Positions 1 to 11,990 of a stretch of DNA of 64,000 nt are shown here, in pieces. The position numbers were made by a program, and so were the translations under genes. Position 1 is the first letter of the stretch. The number at the start of each line of letters is the position of its first letter. Origin of the DNA: Chromobotia macracanthus (Eukaryota > Chordata > Actinopteri > Cypriniformes > Botiidae). Location of the stretch: contig JAZGTH010000146.1 of assembly GCA_036877525.1 (NCBI GenBank), positions 21,001-85,000 on the forward strand. Direction: 5' to 3'. The notes under the pieces are model-generated. The model did no database searches. It was not told where the DNA came from and saw only the letters and a program-made list of their open reading frames with translations.

Positions 1-239
1 GAAAAGGACATTTCCATTAGTCTAAAGTGTCATTATACAACTGTTCACACAGTTAACTGTTCACATGTTAAAGTTATTAACATATGAATGAATGCATGCA
101 TGATATTTTAATATTTGCTATCATGTTTGTACTGCAAGTTCCACACAGTGAAGAAAGGGTGGGCCCCTCTGATGTAAACAGCCAATCGCAGCCCTGACAC
201 GGGGTACCAAAATGCAATCTCCATCTTGTCTGAAAGGGA
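1..239. other. Noncoding, nothing recognised
   Basis: AT-rich sequence at the window edge. I see no exon, RNA gene or repeat that I can name. Confidence 0.4.
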
Positions 240-545
240 TAAAGTACCCTTTCAATTAACACTCCTTGTTCCGAGTCTCCGGTCAAGAGAAACAATAACC
301 GATACATCAAGTTCTGAGAGGCAGTCTCTATTCTAGAGAGGCACAAACAACACTCCAAAGTTCTAAGTTATTAGCTTTAAATTGGGGGCACAAAGTTCAA
401 CAGATCAACCAGTTTGTGTCCAGAGATGCAGTAACTGACACACCAAGTTCTGAATCTCTGACCCTTCCAGAGAAACATTAACAGAATAACCAAGTTCTGA
501 ATCTCCAGTCTGCGAGGTAGGCGTTAATAACAAACATCTGACCAG
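240..545. repeat. Degenerate ~50-bp tandem repeat
   Basis: The words AAGTTCTGAG, AAGTTCTAAG, AAAGTTCAAC, AAGTTCTGAA and AAGTTCTGAA recur near 308, 358, 392, 444 and 493. Most are about 50 bp apart and are followed by related text (TCTCC/TCTCT, AGAGAAAC, AATAACC). The minus strand reads open across parts of it, so a small-gene call would be easy to make, but the two frames involved are repeats of each other and lack a start or splice context. Seen in sequence: the periodic words. Inferred: a decayed minisatellite. Confidence 0.5.
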
Positions 546-1929
546 CCTGAACAGCACACTTATTCGCAGGGACGTAAATATTACTAATAAATGTTTTTCC
601 TGAGACCTTGGCATTAGTGCATTGTCAGTGTCTGTTTATCTTAGTTGACTTTGATATTACATAACTGATTATTAGATGTATAACAAATAATTCTTCATTT
701 GTTTAAATAGAAATAAGGTTTTCACCTTATTAGATTACAGAGCTCAACAGTTGATCTTTCTGCCATACTATCACTTGTATTTTACAATCTTTGTGTTTTA
801 TTTTCCATTTTTGCTATTCTCTTTAATTTAGTACCATTCAGTGGTTGTTAGTTATTCTTGTATATATTTTGGTTAAAACTGTTTTCCTTGTGTTGATAAT
901 ACAATAATACTCTAAAAGATAACCCGAATCTCACAAAATCCTTCAGATAAGTTGGATGATAACTTTCTCCAATTTACATATTTAATTGACTGGATAATCC
1001 ATTTGGATTGTTCTTATACTGTGAAGGTGAAATTTCTTGGCTGGTGCTTCGAGGTAAAGGAGGCAAGGGTCATCTCACCTGACACACCATGTATGCTGTA
1101 CACTACACAGCTAGTGCCCAATAGTTAAAGTGACACAATGCATAAATTAGATGAACTCACAGTGACGATAACGGGCTGCATAACTTACCTTTCCAAATAC
1201 CTTTCCTGACATCTAGTGGCAAAAAGTGAGAACAGGTGTCTTGTTTAATTCCAGCGCCGTGTAAAACAAAACATTTAAATTAAATGTTAAATATTAAAAT
1301 AGAAGAGAATGGGTAAGATGGGCCAGTGAGGAAAAATCTATTATTCCTATCTGGCTCTAATGAAAAGTACATGGGGAAAGCAAGGTGTATTTTCACCTTG
1401 TTCTTGCCAGTCAGATGTAATATTGTAATAGTTATGAAAGGTGATATTGTGCTAGATGCCATTTCTATGTTGTAGACACCATGACAGAAGCCCAAACACA
1501 AAATGCCGAACACAAAATGTCAATCAGATTCGTCAAGCACCATCCAAACTCACAAGATTTGAGACGGTACAACAGTTTTTGTAATTATAATAAACGCAAT
1601 GAAATATCAATACTTTGGTTAATATTTCTGTAATAACTTGTGCCTATTCATCATTGTAGGAGGGCCCATCCGCTGGCTACGCCCCTGTTTCCATGGTAAC
1701 AGATTGCGGTCTTTCTAGGGCGGTTGTTACTAAATAAAGTATTATATGTCATCTACAGAGATATCTTACAAAGATTAAAATCTTATAAGAATATCGTAAA
1801 TGTTTGTTTTTGATTTTTATGTTTGTTACTACAATTATTTTACAATTTATTTTGGGTTAATTTCCGGAGCTCTGTTTTTGCCTGCCCGCATCCATTCTGA
1901 TTTCTGTCGGAAAGTAGTACTAGTTACCT
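546..1929. other. Noncoding, nothing recognised
   Basis: No exon with matching splice sites and no named repeat. Around 1860-1925 the base composition becomes less AT-rich (a TTTCCGGAGC motif) just before the zinc-finger fragment, which could be a remnant of its 5' end. Confidence 0.4.
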
Positions 1930-2113
1930 GTGGAAGACTTCCTGGGTCAAAAATACAATAAAGACTGGGATTGTGAAGATGACATTAGGGACTGGATGCA
2001 ACGTGTGGCTGGAGATGAAGGAAACGGTTTCTGTAGGTACTGTAAAGCAGAGATTAAAGCACATCACAGTGATTTTCTGAATCATAGCAAGACTGAAAAG
2101 ACTCTGAAATGCA
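1930..2113 (+). pseudogene. Transposase-type zinc-finger fragment
   Basis: The open frame reads an acidic/aromatic block (KYNKDWDCEDDIRDWMQ) followed by a CxxC...H finger, FCRYC, KAEIKAHHSD, then LNHSKTEK. This layout is that of the N-terminal BED-like/C2H2-type finger found in hAT transposases and in the proteins domesticated from them. The usual final histidine after SKTEK is replaced by threonine, because the frame leaves the homology at about 2100. There is no in-frame ATG before the block: an in-frame TAG lies at 1921-1923 and the frame opens at a GTG. No transposase catalytic region follows. I read it as an orphan first-exon fragment of a transposon or domesticated gene. It could instead be one exon of a spliced gene whose other exons lie outside the window. 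The family call is by pattern only. Confidence 0.45.
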
Positions 2114-2187
2114 GCCGTCTCCGTGCTCCCCAGCCATGTTGGAATCAGATATAGTTGTTTACACGCAGGTTAGATGTCTACGTATCG

Positions 2188-2360
2188 TAACTGTATCTGA
2201 TTTAAATGCACATTTGGAAGTGGCTCAGATCGGATACAAAAATCCTGCTGCAGTCTTTTGTTTACACGTTTCCAACAATATCCAGTCACATGTGAGAATG
2301 TTTTGTGGCAGTGTAAAGCCGCCTTCCAAATGGAGATTTAATGATGTGGACATCTGACAA
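2188..2360 (+). repeat. Dispersed repeat, copy 1
   Basis: The text around TGCACATTTGGAAGTGGCTC followed by AGATCGGATAC is matched, with substitutions, near 10990-11080 (CCACATTTGAAAGTGGCCC, AGATCCTGTCTGAAATGTC). Two diverged copies in one window show an interspersed element. I cannot assign the superfamily. Confidence 0.5.
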
Positions 2361-3250
2361 TCATTAATTAACCAACGTTTAGGTTAAAGGTTTAAGTTTA
2401 GGTTAGTTTAGTTGAACCACTAAAGAACGGGGCACACATTTCCTGGACATCCTGTAGAATGCAACCAATCTGACGACGACTTAAAAACTCCTGAAGTGTT
2501 TGCAGTTAAGTGTGCTTAATCGTTCAGTCACTTGTCTGTGGACAAGTCGTCTGAGACGAGATGGAAGGAGGCTGAGCATCAGACTGAGCATGAACTGACT
2601 GTCAGGGTCATGTGTCTTTGGGAACCCGAGGATGAGACATGAAGACAATATTCAGTTCACTTTTATTTGTATACTGCTTTTCACATTGCATATTGTTTCA
2701 AAGCAGCTTTACAGAAAATGCATGTTTGTATGTTACTAGAAAAGACCAACAGTCTTGAAAAGTGCAGTTGTAAGAGTACAAATCATAAACTATAGTGTTT
2801 ACATTTAGCAAATTAATGTGCATTTTAATGATAATGTGATCATAATTAATTCTATATATGTGAAAATTGGCAGTTTTGTGATGATCCTAAGATGAGGTCA
2901 TCTGCAGTCCTAGCAGGGGTAGGTGTGGTCTCTTCACAGGTGTTGGTCATCTGAAGTTTTCATAAGAGGCTGGATACAAGCTGGAGCTGGTGTAATCTCT
3001 AGTTACCTCGGAATGGATATCCCAAGGTGAGAAACAGAAAAGCAGATGGAGAATAATTAGCATAACTGCTGTTTATAACATTTCAGGCAAAAATAATAAT
3101 TTGCATTCAAACTGATATAACTGGAATTCAAGGACTGAGATATATTATGTGAAAACTAAAGAGATGTATCTTTAGTTTAGATTTAAACTGGGAGAGAGTG
3201 GCAAAATAAGATGATATTAATGTAGAAGCTGGTCACAAACTATATGACTC
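2361..3250. other. Noncoding with a short dispersed repeat
   Basis: Around 2655-2722 lies a block (TTTTATTTGTATACTGCTTT ... CAAAGCAGCTTTACAG) that I recognise as part of a very common fish interspersed repeat. The rest shows no gene. Confidence 0.4.
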
Positions 3251-3257
3251 CCCATAA

Positions 3258-3400
3258 GATTTTAGCACCCCTGCTTCTGAATGGTTCATACGCCGGGGAG
3301 TCTGCTACCTGATTGGTCAGTAAAGCCCACCTCAACACCTAATCCTAACCATAGTAGGGAGAAACAGGAGAGTCGTAATCTCATGGTGAGCCCGATTTCG
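3258..3400 (+). repeat. Dispersed repeat (pair with 25618-25765)
   Basis: Shared words in the same order and orientation as the second copy: CTGCTTCTGA, CATAC-CGGGGAG, CTGATTGGT, CCTAATCCTAACC or TCCTAATCCTAACC, then CATAGTAGGGAGAAACAGG, CGTAATCT and GAGCC. The flanks are unrelated, so this is an interspersed element of at least 140 bp. Confidence 0.75.
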
Positions 3401-4224
3401 ATACGACATTGGCCATGCTAACTCTTGTGACATGAACTTTTTTAGACAATGAATTAGGTGAATGCTTGGTAAAATGACATTTTAGTCTTGACCTAAACTT
3501 ATTGACAGTGTATGAACAAAGCTGGGAAGTTTAGAGGCCAAGTTAGGGAAAAATCTACAACCTTTTTTTGAGAATTTTGATAGTGTGGGAATTATTAACA
3601 GGCCAGTATTTTGCGACTGCAATGTACACAATGAAATGTAATATGATAATAGTTTGCGAAAATAATGAGGCATTTAGTGGTTTATAACTTAATAACAAAA
3701 TTTTGAAATGTACAAGAAACTTAATAGGCAACTTAATAGCAACAAAGAGGGTATAGCAACTATTTAAAAGCCCTGCAGAACACCCACACTGTGAGGGGCA
3801 ATATGACCAAGGACCCACCTACACAGGACACTATGAGTTTGTGACTCATAAAACATGAGTTGTTTGAAAGTATAAGACTGACTCTATTCCATAAATTGCA
3901 ATCATTAAGGGAGTGTGAGTTCACTGCTAAGTCCTTGTGGTTTTCTAGATAATTATAAATCTTAAATGGTAATGACAAGTGACTTCTATAGATGCATACA
4001 GCATCATTTAACACTGTTTGGAGCTTAAAGGTTTATCTTGAAAGGGTTCTCATATTTGTGGCTGACATGAATTTTCTCTGGAAGGTGTCTAGGCTAACCC
4101 TGAGAGAGGTGCTAGAAGAAGTTTCCGGAGAAAAGAAAGTGTAAGGTGCTTTCCTCAGCCTTTTGCAGATCTCAGATTAATGGTGGGAAGATGAATAATA
4201 TAAAACAATGCCACAGCAGTATAT
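3401..4224. other. Noncoding, nothing recognised
   Basis: Several short minus-strand open frames occur here but none resembles a known protein or has splice signals. AT-rich spacer. Confidence 0.4.
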
Positions 4225-7200
4225 CTTTTCTATCTGTTCCACTCCTCTATTCAATTCTATTTCTTCAAGTCGATTCTGTCTATTTCCCTCCTTTTCTAAA
4301 CTATTATAGGGCCTACGTTTTCTAAGCAATTCTCGTGTTTTCTATTCTATATTTTCCCTCATTTACTAATCTATTCTGTCTCTGCTTATTGTTCTGTTCC
4401 CGCTTATTCTATTCTGTCTATTTTCCTCATTGATTCTTCTGTTTCCCTTGTTTTCTATCCTATTTCCCTTGTTTTTCAATATATTCTGTCTATTTCCCTG
4501 GAATCTGTTATGTCTATATCTCATTTTCTCATCTTCATTTACCTCTTTTTTTTTTAACTATTCTGTTTCCTTCATTTTCTAATCTATTCTGATTCCCTCG
4601 TTTTCTAATTTACTCTGTCAATTTCCAGGCTTTTTAAATCTGTTCTATCTAGTTCCTCTATATCTAATCTATTCTGTGTATTTCTCTTCTTTTCTAAGAT
4701 ATTCTATTTCCCTCGCTTTCTAAACTGTCAATGTCCCTGTTTGTACTCCGCTTTTTCTTTTTCCCTCATTTTCTAATTTATGCTGTCTAATTCCCTCTTT
4801 TCCTAATCTATTCTTATCTATTCTATATCCTAATATCCTAATCTATTCTATATCTATTGTTCACTTTATCTAATCTTTCTTCCTTTTATCCTATTCTAAT
4901 CTATATCCCTTGTTTTCTAATCAATTCTGTCTATTACCATCATTTTGTAAACTGTTCTACTTCCCTCATAGTCTATTCTATTTATTTCTGTAGTTTTGTA
5001 ATTATCTTTGTCCCTCACTTACTAATCTATTCTGATTCCCTCATTTTTTTAATGTGCTCTGTTATTTTCCCTGTCTTTTTAATCTATTTTGTCTATTTCC
5101 CTCATCCATCTTTTATTTGTATTTCCTTTTTATCTAATCTATTCTATCTATTTGCCTCCTCTAATCTATTTTATTTCTCTCCTTTTCTATTTTCCTCATG
5201 TACTAATCTATTCTGATTCTGTCATTTTCTAATTCACTCTGTCAATTTCCCTTGTTTTCTAACCTATTCTGTGTATTTCTGTCTATTTAATTTCTTTCAT
5301 TTTCTTATCCATTCCCTTTTTTCTAATCTACTCTCTATCTAATCTATCTTCATTTTTTCCTTTTTAATCTGTTTTATCTAGTTCTTTAGTTTTCTAAATA
5401 TCAATTTCACTCATTTACTAATCTATGCTGATTCCCTCATTTTCTAATTTACTTTGTCAATTTCCCTGGCCTTCAAATCTATTATGTGTATTTCCTCTTT
5501 GTCCAATCTATTTTATCTGTTTGCCTCGTTCTCTAATCTATTCTGTGTATTTTCCTTGTTTTCTAAACTATTTCCTGTTTTCTAATGTTTTCTATATTTT
5601 TCCCCCATATACTAATCTATTCTGTCTCATCCCCTCTTTATCTATTCTGTTTCCCTCTGTTTTCTAATCTTTGCCTATTTCCCTCTTCTACTAATCAGTT
5701 CTTTCTATTTCCCTCGTTTTCAAATTATTCTGTCAATGTCCCTGTGTTTTTCACTCTTATTTCCCTCATTTTCTAATCTATTCTATGTTAGCCTTGCTTT
5801 CTAATCTATTCGGTCTATTTCCCTGCTTTTCTAATCTACTCTCTGTCTAATCTATTTCCCTCATTCACTAATCTGTTCTGATTCACTTGTCTTCTAATTT
5901 ACTTGGTCAATTACCCTCGCCTTGTAATCTATTCTGTCTATTTTCCTCCTTTCTAACCTATTCTATTTCACTTCTTTTGCAATCTATTATATCTAATTCC
6001 CTCATTTTATAATCTATTCTGTCTATTTCCCTCCATCTAATCTATCTTTCTTTTTTCCTAATCTAATCTATCTATTTTCCTTGTTTTCTAATGTATTCTA
6101 TCTGTTTCCTTCCTTTTCTAATCTGTTCTCTTTAGTTCCATCTTTATCATAACCTATTCTGTCTATTTTCCTTGTTTTCTTATCTATTCTATCGATTTCC
6201 CTGGCTTTCTAAACTATTCTGTCTATTTCGTACATTTTCTAATCTATGTGTCTAATAGCCTCTTCTCCTAATCTATTCTATCTGTTTGCCTTGTTCTCTA
6301 ATCTATTCTTGCTATTTGTCTAGTTTTCTAAACTGTTTTGTCTAATTCACTGTTTTCTATCCTATTCTGTCTATTTCCTTTGTTTTCTAAATTATTCTAT
6401 TTCCCCCATTTACTAATCTATTCTGTTTATTTCCCACTTTTTCTAATTTATTCAGATTCCCTCTTTTTCTGATCTATTCTATTTCTGTCATTTTCTAATC
6501 TATTTCCCTTCGTTTCCTTATCTGTTCTATCTATTTCTGTTGTTTTCCAAATATCTAGTTTTCTTATTTACTAATCTATTTAGTCTATTTCCCTCTTTTT
6601 CTAATTTATGCTGTCTATTCCACTTTTCCTAATCTATTCTTTCTGTTAGCCTTGTTCTCTATTCTGTCTAATTCCCTGTTTTCCAATCTACTCTCTATCT
6701 AATCTTTCTTCATTTTTCCTAATATATTCTATTTCCTTTCCTTTCTTTTTTCTGTCTGTTTTCATCATTTTCTAAACCATTTTACTTCCCTCATAGTTTA
6801 ATCTGTTTTATCTCGTTCTGTAGTGTTCTAAATATCTATTTCTCCCATTCACTATACTATTCTGATTCACTAGTCTTCTAATTTACTCTGTCAATTACCC
6901 TGGCTTTCTAATCTATTGTCTATTTCTTTCTTCAACTAATCTATCAATATTCTTCTTTTTCATGACCTATTCTGTCTATTGGCCCCGTTTTCTAAGGTAT
7001 TCTGTTTCCCATCTACTCTTTCTATTTCCCTCATTTTCAAATCTATGCTGTCTAATTCCCTCTTTTCCTAATCTATTCTATGTGTTTGCCTTGTTCTCTA
7101 ACCTATTTGGTCTATTTCCCTCCTTTTCTAATCTGTCTTTTTTCCTTATCTAATCTGTTTTTTTCCTTATCTAATCTATCTATTTTCCTTGTTTTTCTAT

Positions 7201-10200
7201 CTATTCTGATTCCCTCGTTTTCTAATTTACTCTGTTAATTTCCCTGACTTTTTAAACTGTTCTGTCTATTTCACTTGTTTTCTAATCTATTCTGTTTTCT
7301 CTCCTTTTCTAAGGTATTCTATTTCCCTCGCTTTTTAATCTATTTTATGTCCCTTGTTTCTTATCTGTTCTGTCTTTTCCCTCGTTTTCTAATCTATACT
7401 GTCTAATACCCTCTTCTCCTAACCTATTCTATCTGTTTGTATGGTTCTCTAATCTATTCTGTCTGTTTGTCTAGTTTTCTAAATTATTCTATTTCCTTCA
7501 TTTACTTATCTATTCTGTTTATTTCCCTCGTTTTCTAATCTATTCCCCTTGTTTTCTTATCTATCCTGTCTATTTCTGTCGTTATTTTAAGCTATTCTAT
7601 TTCCCTCTCAGTCTAATCTATGCTGTCTATATCTCTCGTTTTCTATTGTCTATTTCCCTCATTTTCTAAACTATTCTATTTCTCTTGTTTTCTAATCTAT
7701 TTTTAATCTGTTCTGATTCCCTGTATCCCTGTTTTTCTAACCTGTATATTTCTGTCGTTTTCTAAACTATTTTACTTCCCTCATAGTCTTATCTGTTTTA
7801 TCTAGTTCTGTAGTTTTATCAATATCTATTTCCCGCATTCACTAATCTATTCTGATTTACTCTGTCAATTTCCCTGGCTTTCTAATCTGCTCTTTCTGTT
7901 TCCAACGTTTTCTAATCTATTCTGTCTATTTCCCTCTTCATCTAATCTATCAGTATTCTATTCATGACCTAGTCTGTCTATTGGCCCTATTTTCTAAGAT
8001 ATTCTGTTGCCCATTTTCAAATCTGTTTGGTCTGTTTCCCTCCTTTCCTAATCTACTCTATTTCTCAGTTTATCTAATCTTTCTTCCTTTTTTTCTAATA
8101 TATCTAGTTCCCTTGTTCTCTAATCTATTTCCCTCTTTATCTAATCTATCAATATTCTTGTTTTCTAACCAGTTTTATCTATTTCCCCCATTTTCTAATC
8201 TGTTCTGTATTTTCACTGATTTACTAATCTATTCTGTCTCATTCCCTCTTTATCTAATCTATCTTTCTTTTTTCCTAATCTAATCTATTTTCCTTGTTCT
8301 CTAGTCTATTGTCTATTTCCCTCCTTTTCTAATCTATTCTGTCTAATTCCCTCTTTATCATAACCTATTCTGACTATTTCCATATCTATTATGTCTATAT
8401 GTCTCTTTTTCTAACGTCCATTTACCTCCTTTTCTAATCTATACTGTTTCCCTCATTTTCTAATTTATTCTAATTTCCCTGACTTTCTAAACTATTCTGT
8501 CTATTTTGCATGCTTTTTAATCTATTCTGTCTTTTTCCTTGTTTTCTGATCTATGCTGTCTAATAGCCTCTTCTCCTAATCTATTCTATGTTTACCTTGT
8601 TCTTTAATCTATTCTGTCTATTTGTCTAGTTTTCTAAACTATTTTGTCTAATTCCCTGTTTTCTATCCTATTCTGTCTATTTCTGTCATTTTGTAATCTG
8701 TTCTGTTTAATTCCCTCTTTATCATAACCTATTGTTTATTTCCATATAATCTATTATGTCTATATGTCTCTTTCTAACGTCCATTTACCTACTTTTCTAA
8801 ACTATTGTATTTCATGTTTTCTAATATATACTGTTTCCATCATTTTCTAATTTGCTCTGTTAATCTATTTAGTCTATTTCCCTCTTTCTAATCTATTCTG
8901 ATTCCCTCGTTTTCAAATGTACTCAATTTCCCTGGCTTTCTAATATATGAAGTCTATTTCTATTGTTTTCTAAATTATTCTATCATATCTATGCTGTCTA
9001 ATTCCTCTTTTCCTAATCTATTCGGTCTATTTCCCTGCTTTTCTAATCTGTTCTGTCTAATTCCCTGTTTTCTGATCTACTCTCTATCTAATCTTTCTTC
9101 ATTTTTCCTAATCTATTCTATTTCCCTTCTTATCCTGTCTATTTCCATCATTTTCAAAACTATTTTACTTCAATAATAGTTAAACCTGTTTTATCTAGTT
9201 CTGTAGTTTTTTAAATATCTATTTCCCTCATTCACTAATCTATTCTGATTTACTAATCTTCCAATTTACTAAAATCTAATTTTCCCTGGCTTTCTAATCT
9301 ATTCTGTCTATTTCCCACTTCATCTAATCTATGAATATTCTTTTTCATGACCTATTCTGTCTATTGGTCCCGTTTACTAAGCTATTCTGTGTCCTGTTTT
9401 CTAATCTACTCTTTCTATTTCCCTTATTTTCAAATCAAATTTCAATTTCAAATTACCTCTTTTCATAATCTATTCTGTGTTTGCCTTGTTTTTCTAATCT
9501 ATTTGGTCTGTTTCCCTCATTTTCTAATTTACTCTGTTAATTTCTCTGTCTTTTTAAACTGTTCTGTCTATTTCTCTCCTATTCTATTTCTCTTGCTTTT
9601 TAATCTGTGTCCCTTGTTTCTTATCTGTTCTGTCCCTTGTTATCTATTCTATCTGTTTGCCTTGTTCTCTAACCTATTCTGTCTATTTCTGTCATTATTG
9701 TAAGCTTTTCTATTTCCCTTACCCCATCTATTTCTTTCTTTTTCTAATCTATTTTGTCTGTTTCCCTGTTGTCTATATCTCTGGTTTTCTAATGTCTGTT
9801 TATCTCCTTTTCTAAACTATTCTAATTCCTATGTTTTCTAATCTTTACTGTTTCCCTCATTTTCTCATCTATTCCATCTATTTCCCTTATTTGCTAGTCT
9901 GTTCTGTCTTTCTCTTTTTCTAATCTATTCTGTTTATTTCCCTCTATATAATCTATCTATATTCATTTTCCTAACCTATTCTGTCTATTTTCTATAATTT
10001 CTAATCTGTTCTGTCCAATTCCCTCTTTATCATAACCTATTGTCTATTTCCATATAATCTATTATGTCTCTTTTTCTAATGTCTATTTACCTCCTTTTCT
10101 AAACTATTGTATTTCATGTTTTCTAATATATACTGTTTACATCATTTTCTAATTTGCTCTGTTAATTACCCTGGCTTTCTAAACTATTCTATTTCACACA

Positions 10201-10815
10201 TTTTCTAATCTATTCTGTCTATTTCTCTCCTTTTCTAAGATATTCTATTTCCCTCGCTTTTTAATCTATTGTATGTCCCTTGTTTCTTATCTATGCTGTC
10301 TAATTGCTTCCACCTAATCTATCTGTTTGCCTTGTTCTCTAATCTATTCTGAAAAGAAAACTAGAAAATCTAGAAAATTCTAATTGATTTGTCACATTTC
10401 ACATTCTCATGTATTTTGTCCATTTTCCCTTGCTTTCTAATCTATTCTATTTCCCTCCTAATCCAATCTATACATATTTCGTCCTAATTTTTCCTGTCTC
10501 TCTCCATTTCTAAACTATCCTTTTTCCCTTACTTTCTAAGAAAAAGGGAAACTGCCTATCTGATCTATTTTGTCTTTTCCCTCTGTTTTCTCTCTCATTC
10601 TTTCATCTGTTTCTAATCTATTTTATCTATTTACCTTGTTTTCTGTTTCTTGTTTTCTAATCTATTTCTCTTTTTTTTTTGTCAGTTTACCTAATTTTCT
10701 AATCAGTTGTATTTTCCTTGCTTTCTAATCTATTCTTTTTCTCTCTGTTCTAATTTGTTTAGTCTATTTACCTTGTTTTCTTTCCTTTTCCATCTGCTTT
10801 CATCTTTTCTGTCAA
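4225..10815. repeat. 6.6-kb degenerate ~30-bp minisatellite
   Basis: The plus strand repeats variants of TTTTCTAATCTATTCTGTCT followed by ATTTCCCTCG, about 30 bp per unit. For example, units begin at 10201 and 10231, and the next is 26 bp later after losing GTCT. Roughly 200 units are implied by the length. Substitutions and small deletions (often loss of GTCT) make every unit different. The plus strand is almost all T, C and A, with little G, giving strong strand asymmetry. Because 30 is divisible by three, long open frames appear by chance and translate to hydrophobic SNLFxLFPSF-type repeats. They are interrupted, start in different frames and should not be called genes. Near 10349-10377 and 10538-10552 short purine-rich pieces run in the opposite sense. 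Confidence 0.9.
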
Positions 10816-10984
10816 TTTATTTAACAAAGTAAATACAACATCTCCCTTGTTAGCAACAAACCACAGGAAAATCAAAAGCATGTAAACTGCAAACCAGAAC
10901 ATCAAGTGCAAGTGACTAATTTTATACTGGTGTAAAAATCACCTTAAAACTAAACTGGCTGTTCACACTTAAGGCATGTTAGAA

Positions 10985-11085
10985 AAAAAGAGATCCATAT
11001 CTAATTTATTTCCACATTTGAAAGTGGCCCAGATCCTGTCTGAAATGTCAAACTGAATGTCAGATTGGTTTATAGGTGTTCATGG
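10985..11085 (+). repeat. Dispersed repeat, copy 2
   Basis: A diverged second copy of the element at 2188-2360, in the same orientation: CCACATTTGAAAGTGGCCC then AGATCCTGTCTGAAATGTC. Confidence 0.5.
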
Positions 11086-11129
11086 TATCAGGCAATTAAA
11101 AATAGTTGGGAAACACATTACAACAAGGT

Positions 11130-11330
11130 TCCCTTTGTTAACATTACAGACATCCCACCTATCCCGGAAGTTCTGGGAGTCTCCTGCATATTCGTAGTGG
11201 CTCCCTGATGCCAAATTAGAGAAAAATCGTGTGAGCGAGCGACAGAGACATGTAGTGATATAAGCCGCATCTCATTTCGGAGGCTGCGCAATGAGACGCA
11301 ATTATAGTAAGTTTTGAATTGCAACAGAAT
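11130..11330 (-). repeat. Dispersed repeat-like block
   Basis: On the minus strand the text GGAGTCTCCAG-like/CCGGGATAGGTGGGATGTCT resembles a frequent cyprinid repeat (GGGAGTCTCC ... GGCTCCCTGA on the plus side). An open frame of 68 codons crosses it, but it has no family similarity and I do not call it a gene. Recognition is from memory of the repeat style. Confidence 0.35.
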
Positions 11331-11790
11331 GGTTAAATGAACGTTTCAAGATCTGCTGTGTGCTTGTGCTAGAGGTTACGATAATGATTTAACTAAATGT
11401 GTCTCAACATCTGAAATACGAGCTTTTTCGGGCTAAACATCATTTTTACTTTAAAACGTGGAACATTTCAGAGACGTAAACACGTCCACATAATACCCAC
11501 AGAACCACAAAATATCACAATAAGTTTTCATTATTATATAACTGTCATTGCGCGAAGTTTATGTGCGGATATCTCGGATGGTAGGATATTGATTGGATAA
11601 AGAAATCCTTATTAATCAATTTAATCAGTTTGAACTGGGCCACATTCAGCTGTGGTCTGACCGTAGCCATATTTTGGTAATGTAAGCATGTATACGAACT
11701 GCATATAATAAAATTGTAAACGCATTAAAGTTATTTAAATTATACTTTTAAGATATGGTCTATAAACTACATATTCCTATGAGAACTTAC

Positions 11791-11990
11791 CTCCGCAGAG
11801 TCTGATCACGACTGAAGCAGGTTTGCAGAATCGCACCCTTATATAGGAGTTCGTCTGTTTCTGCGTCTTTAGCGTCATAATGCAGTAACGTTCTAACGTT
11901 CTGAAGCGCGCAAATACTGTCAAGATCGCCATTGGTCAGTTCTGGAGCGTTCCCACGTGGGCCGCAGGAGCACTATTGGTGCCATTGCAA
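11791..11990 (-). promoter_or_regulatory. Orphan TATA promoter plus 5' exon donor
   Basis: Read on the minus strand, from 5' to 3': a CCAAT box (GCACCAATAG, near 11975), an E-box CCCACGTGGG (about 11955), a second CCAAT box (GACCAATGG, about 11930), a TATA box (CTATATAAGG, core 11839-11845), about 45 bp of likely transcribed leader, and a consensus splice donor, GCGGAG then GTAAGT, with the exon ending at 11791. Motif order and spacing fit an RNA polymerase II start near 11812-11815 and a very short noncoding first exon. TTCTGGAGCGTTC beside the CCAAT box is one base from a heat-shock element. No coding exon was recognised to the left, where repeats and the minisatellite lie, so the gene is unknown. 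It could also be a retroelement promoter. Confidence 0.55.

Noticed and set aside
240..545. CRISPR-like array
   Set aside because: Units are diverged, contiguous without spacers, and the genome is vertebrate.
4857..9703. Many plus-strand open frames encoding SNLFxLFPSF-type hydrophobic repeats
   Set aside because: They are translations of the ~30-bp minisatellite, change frame between units and lack consistent starts or splice sites.
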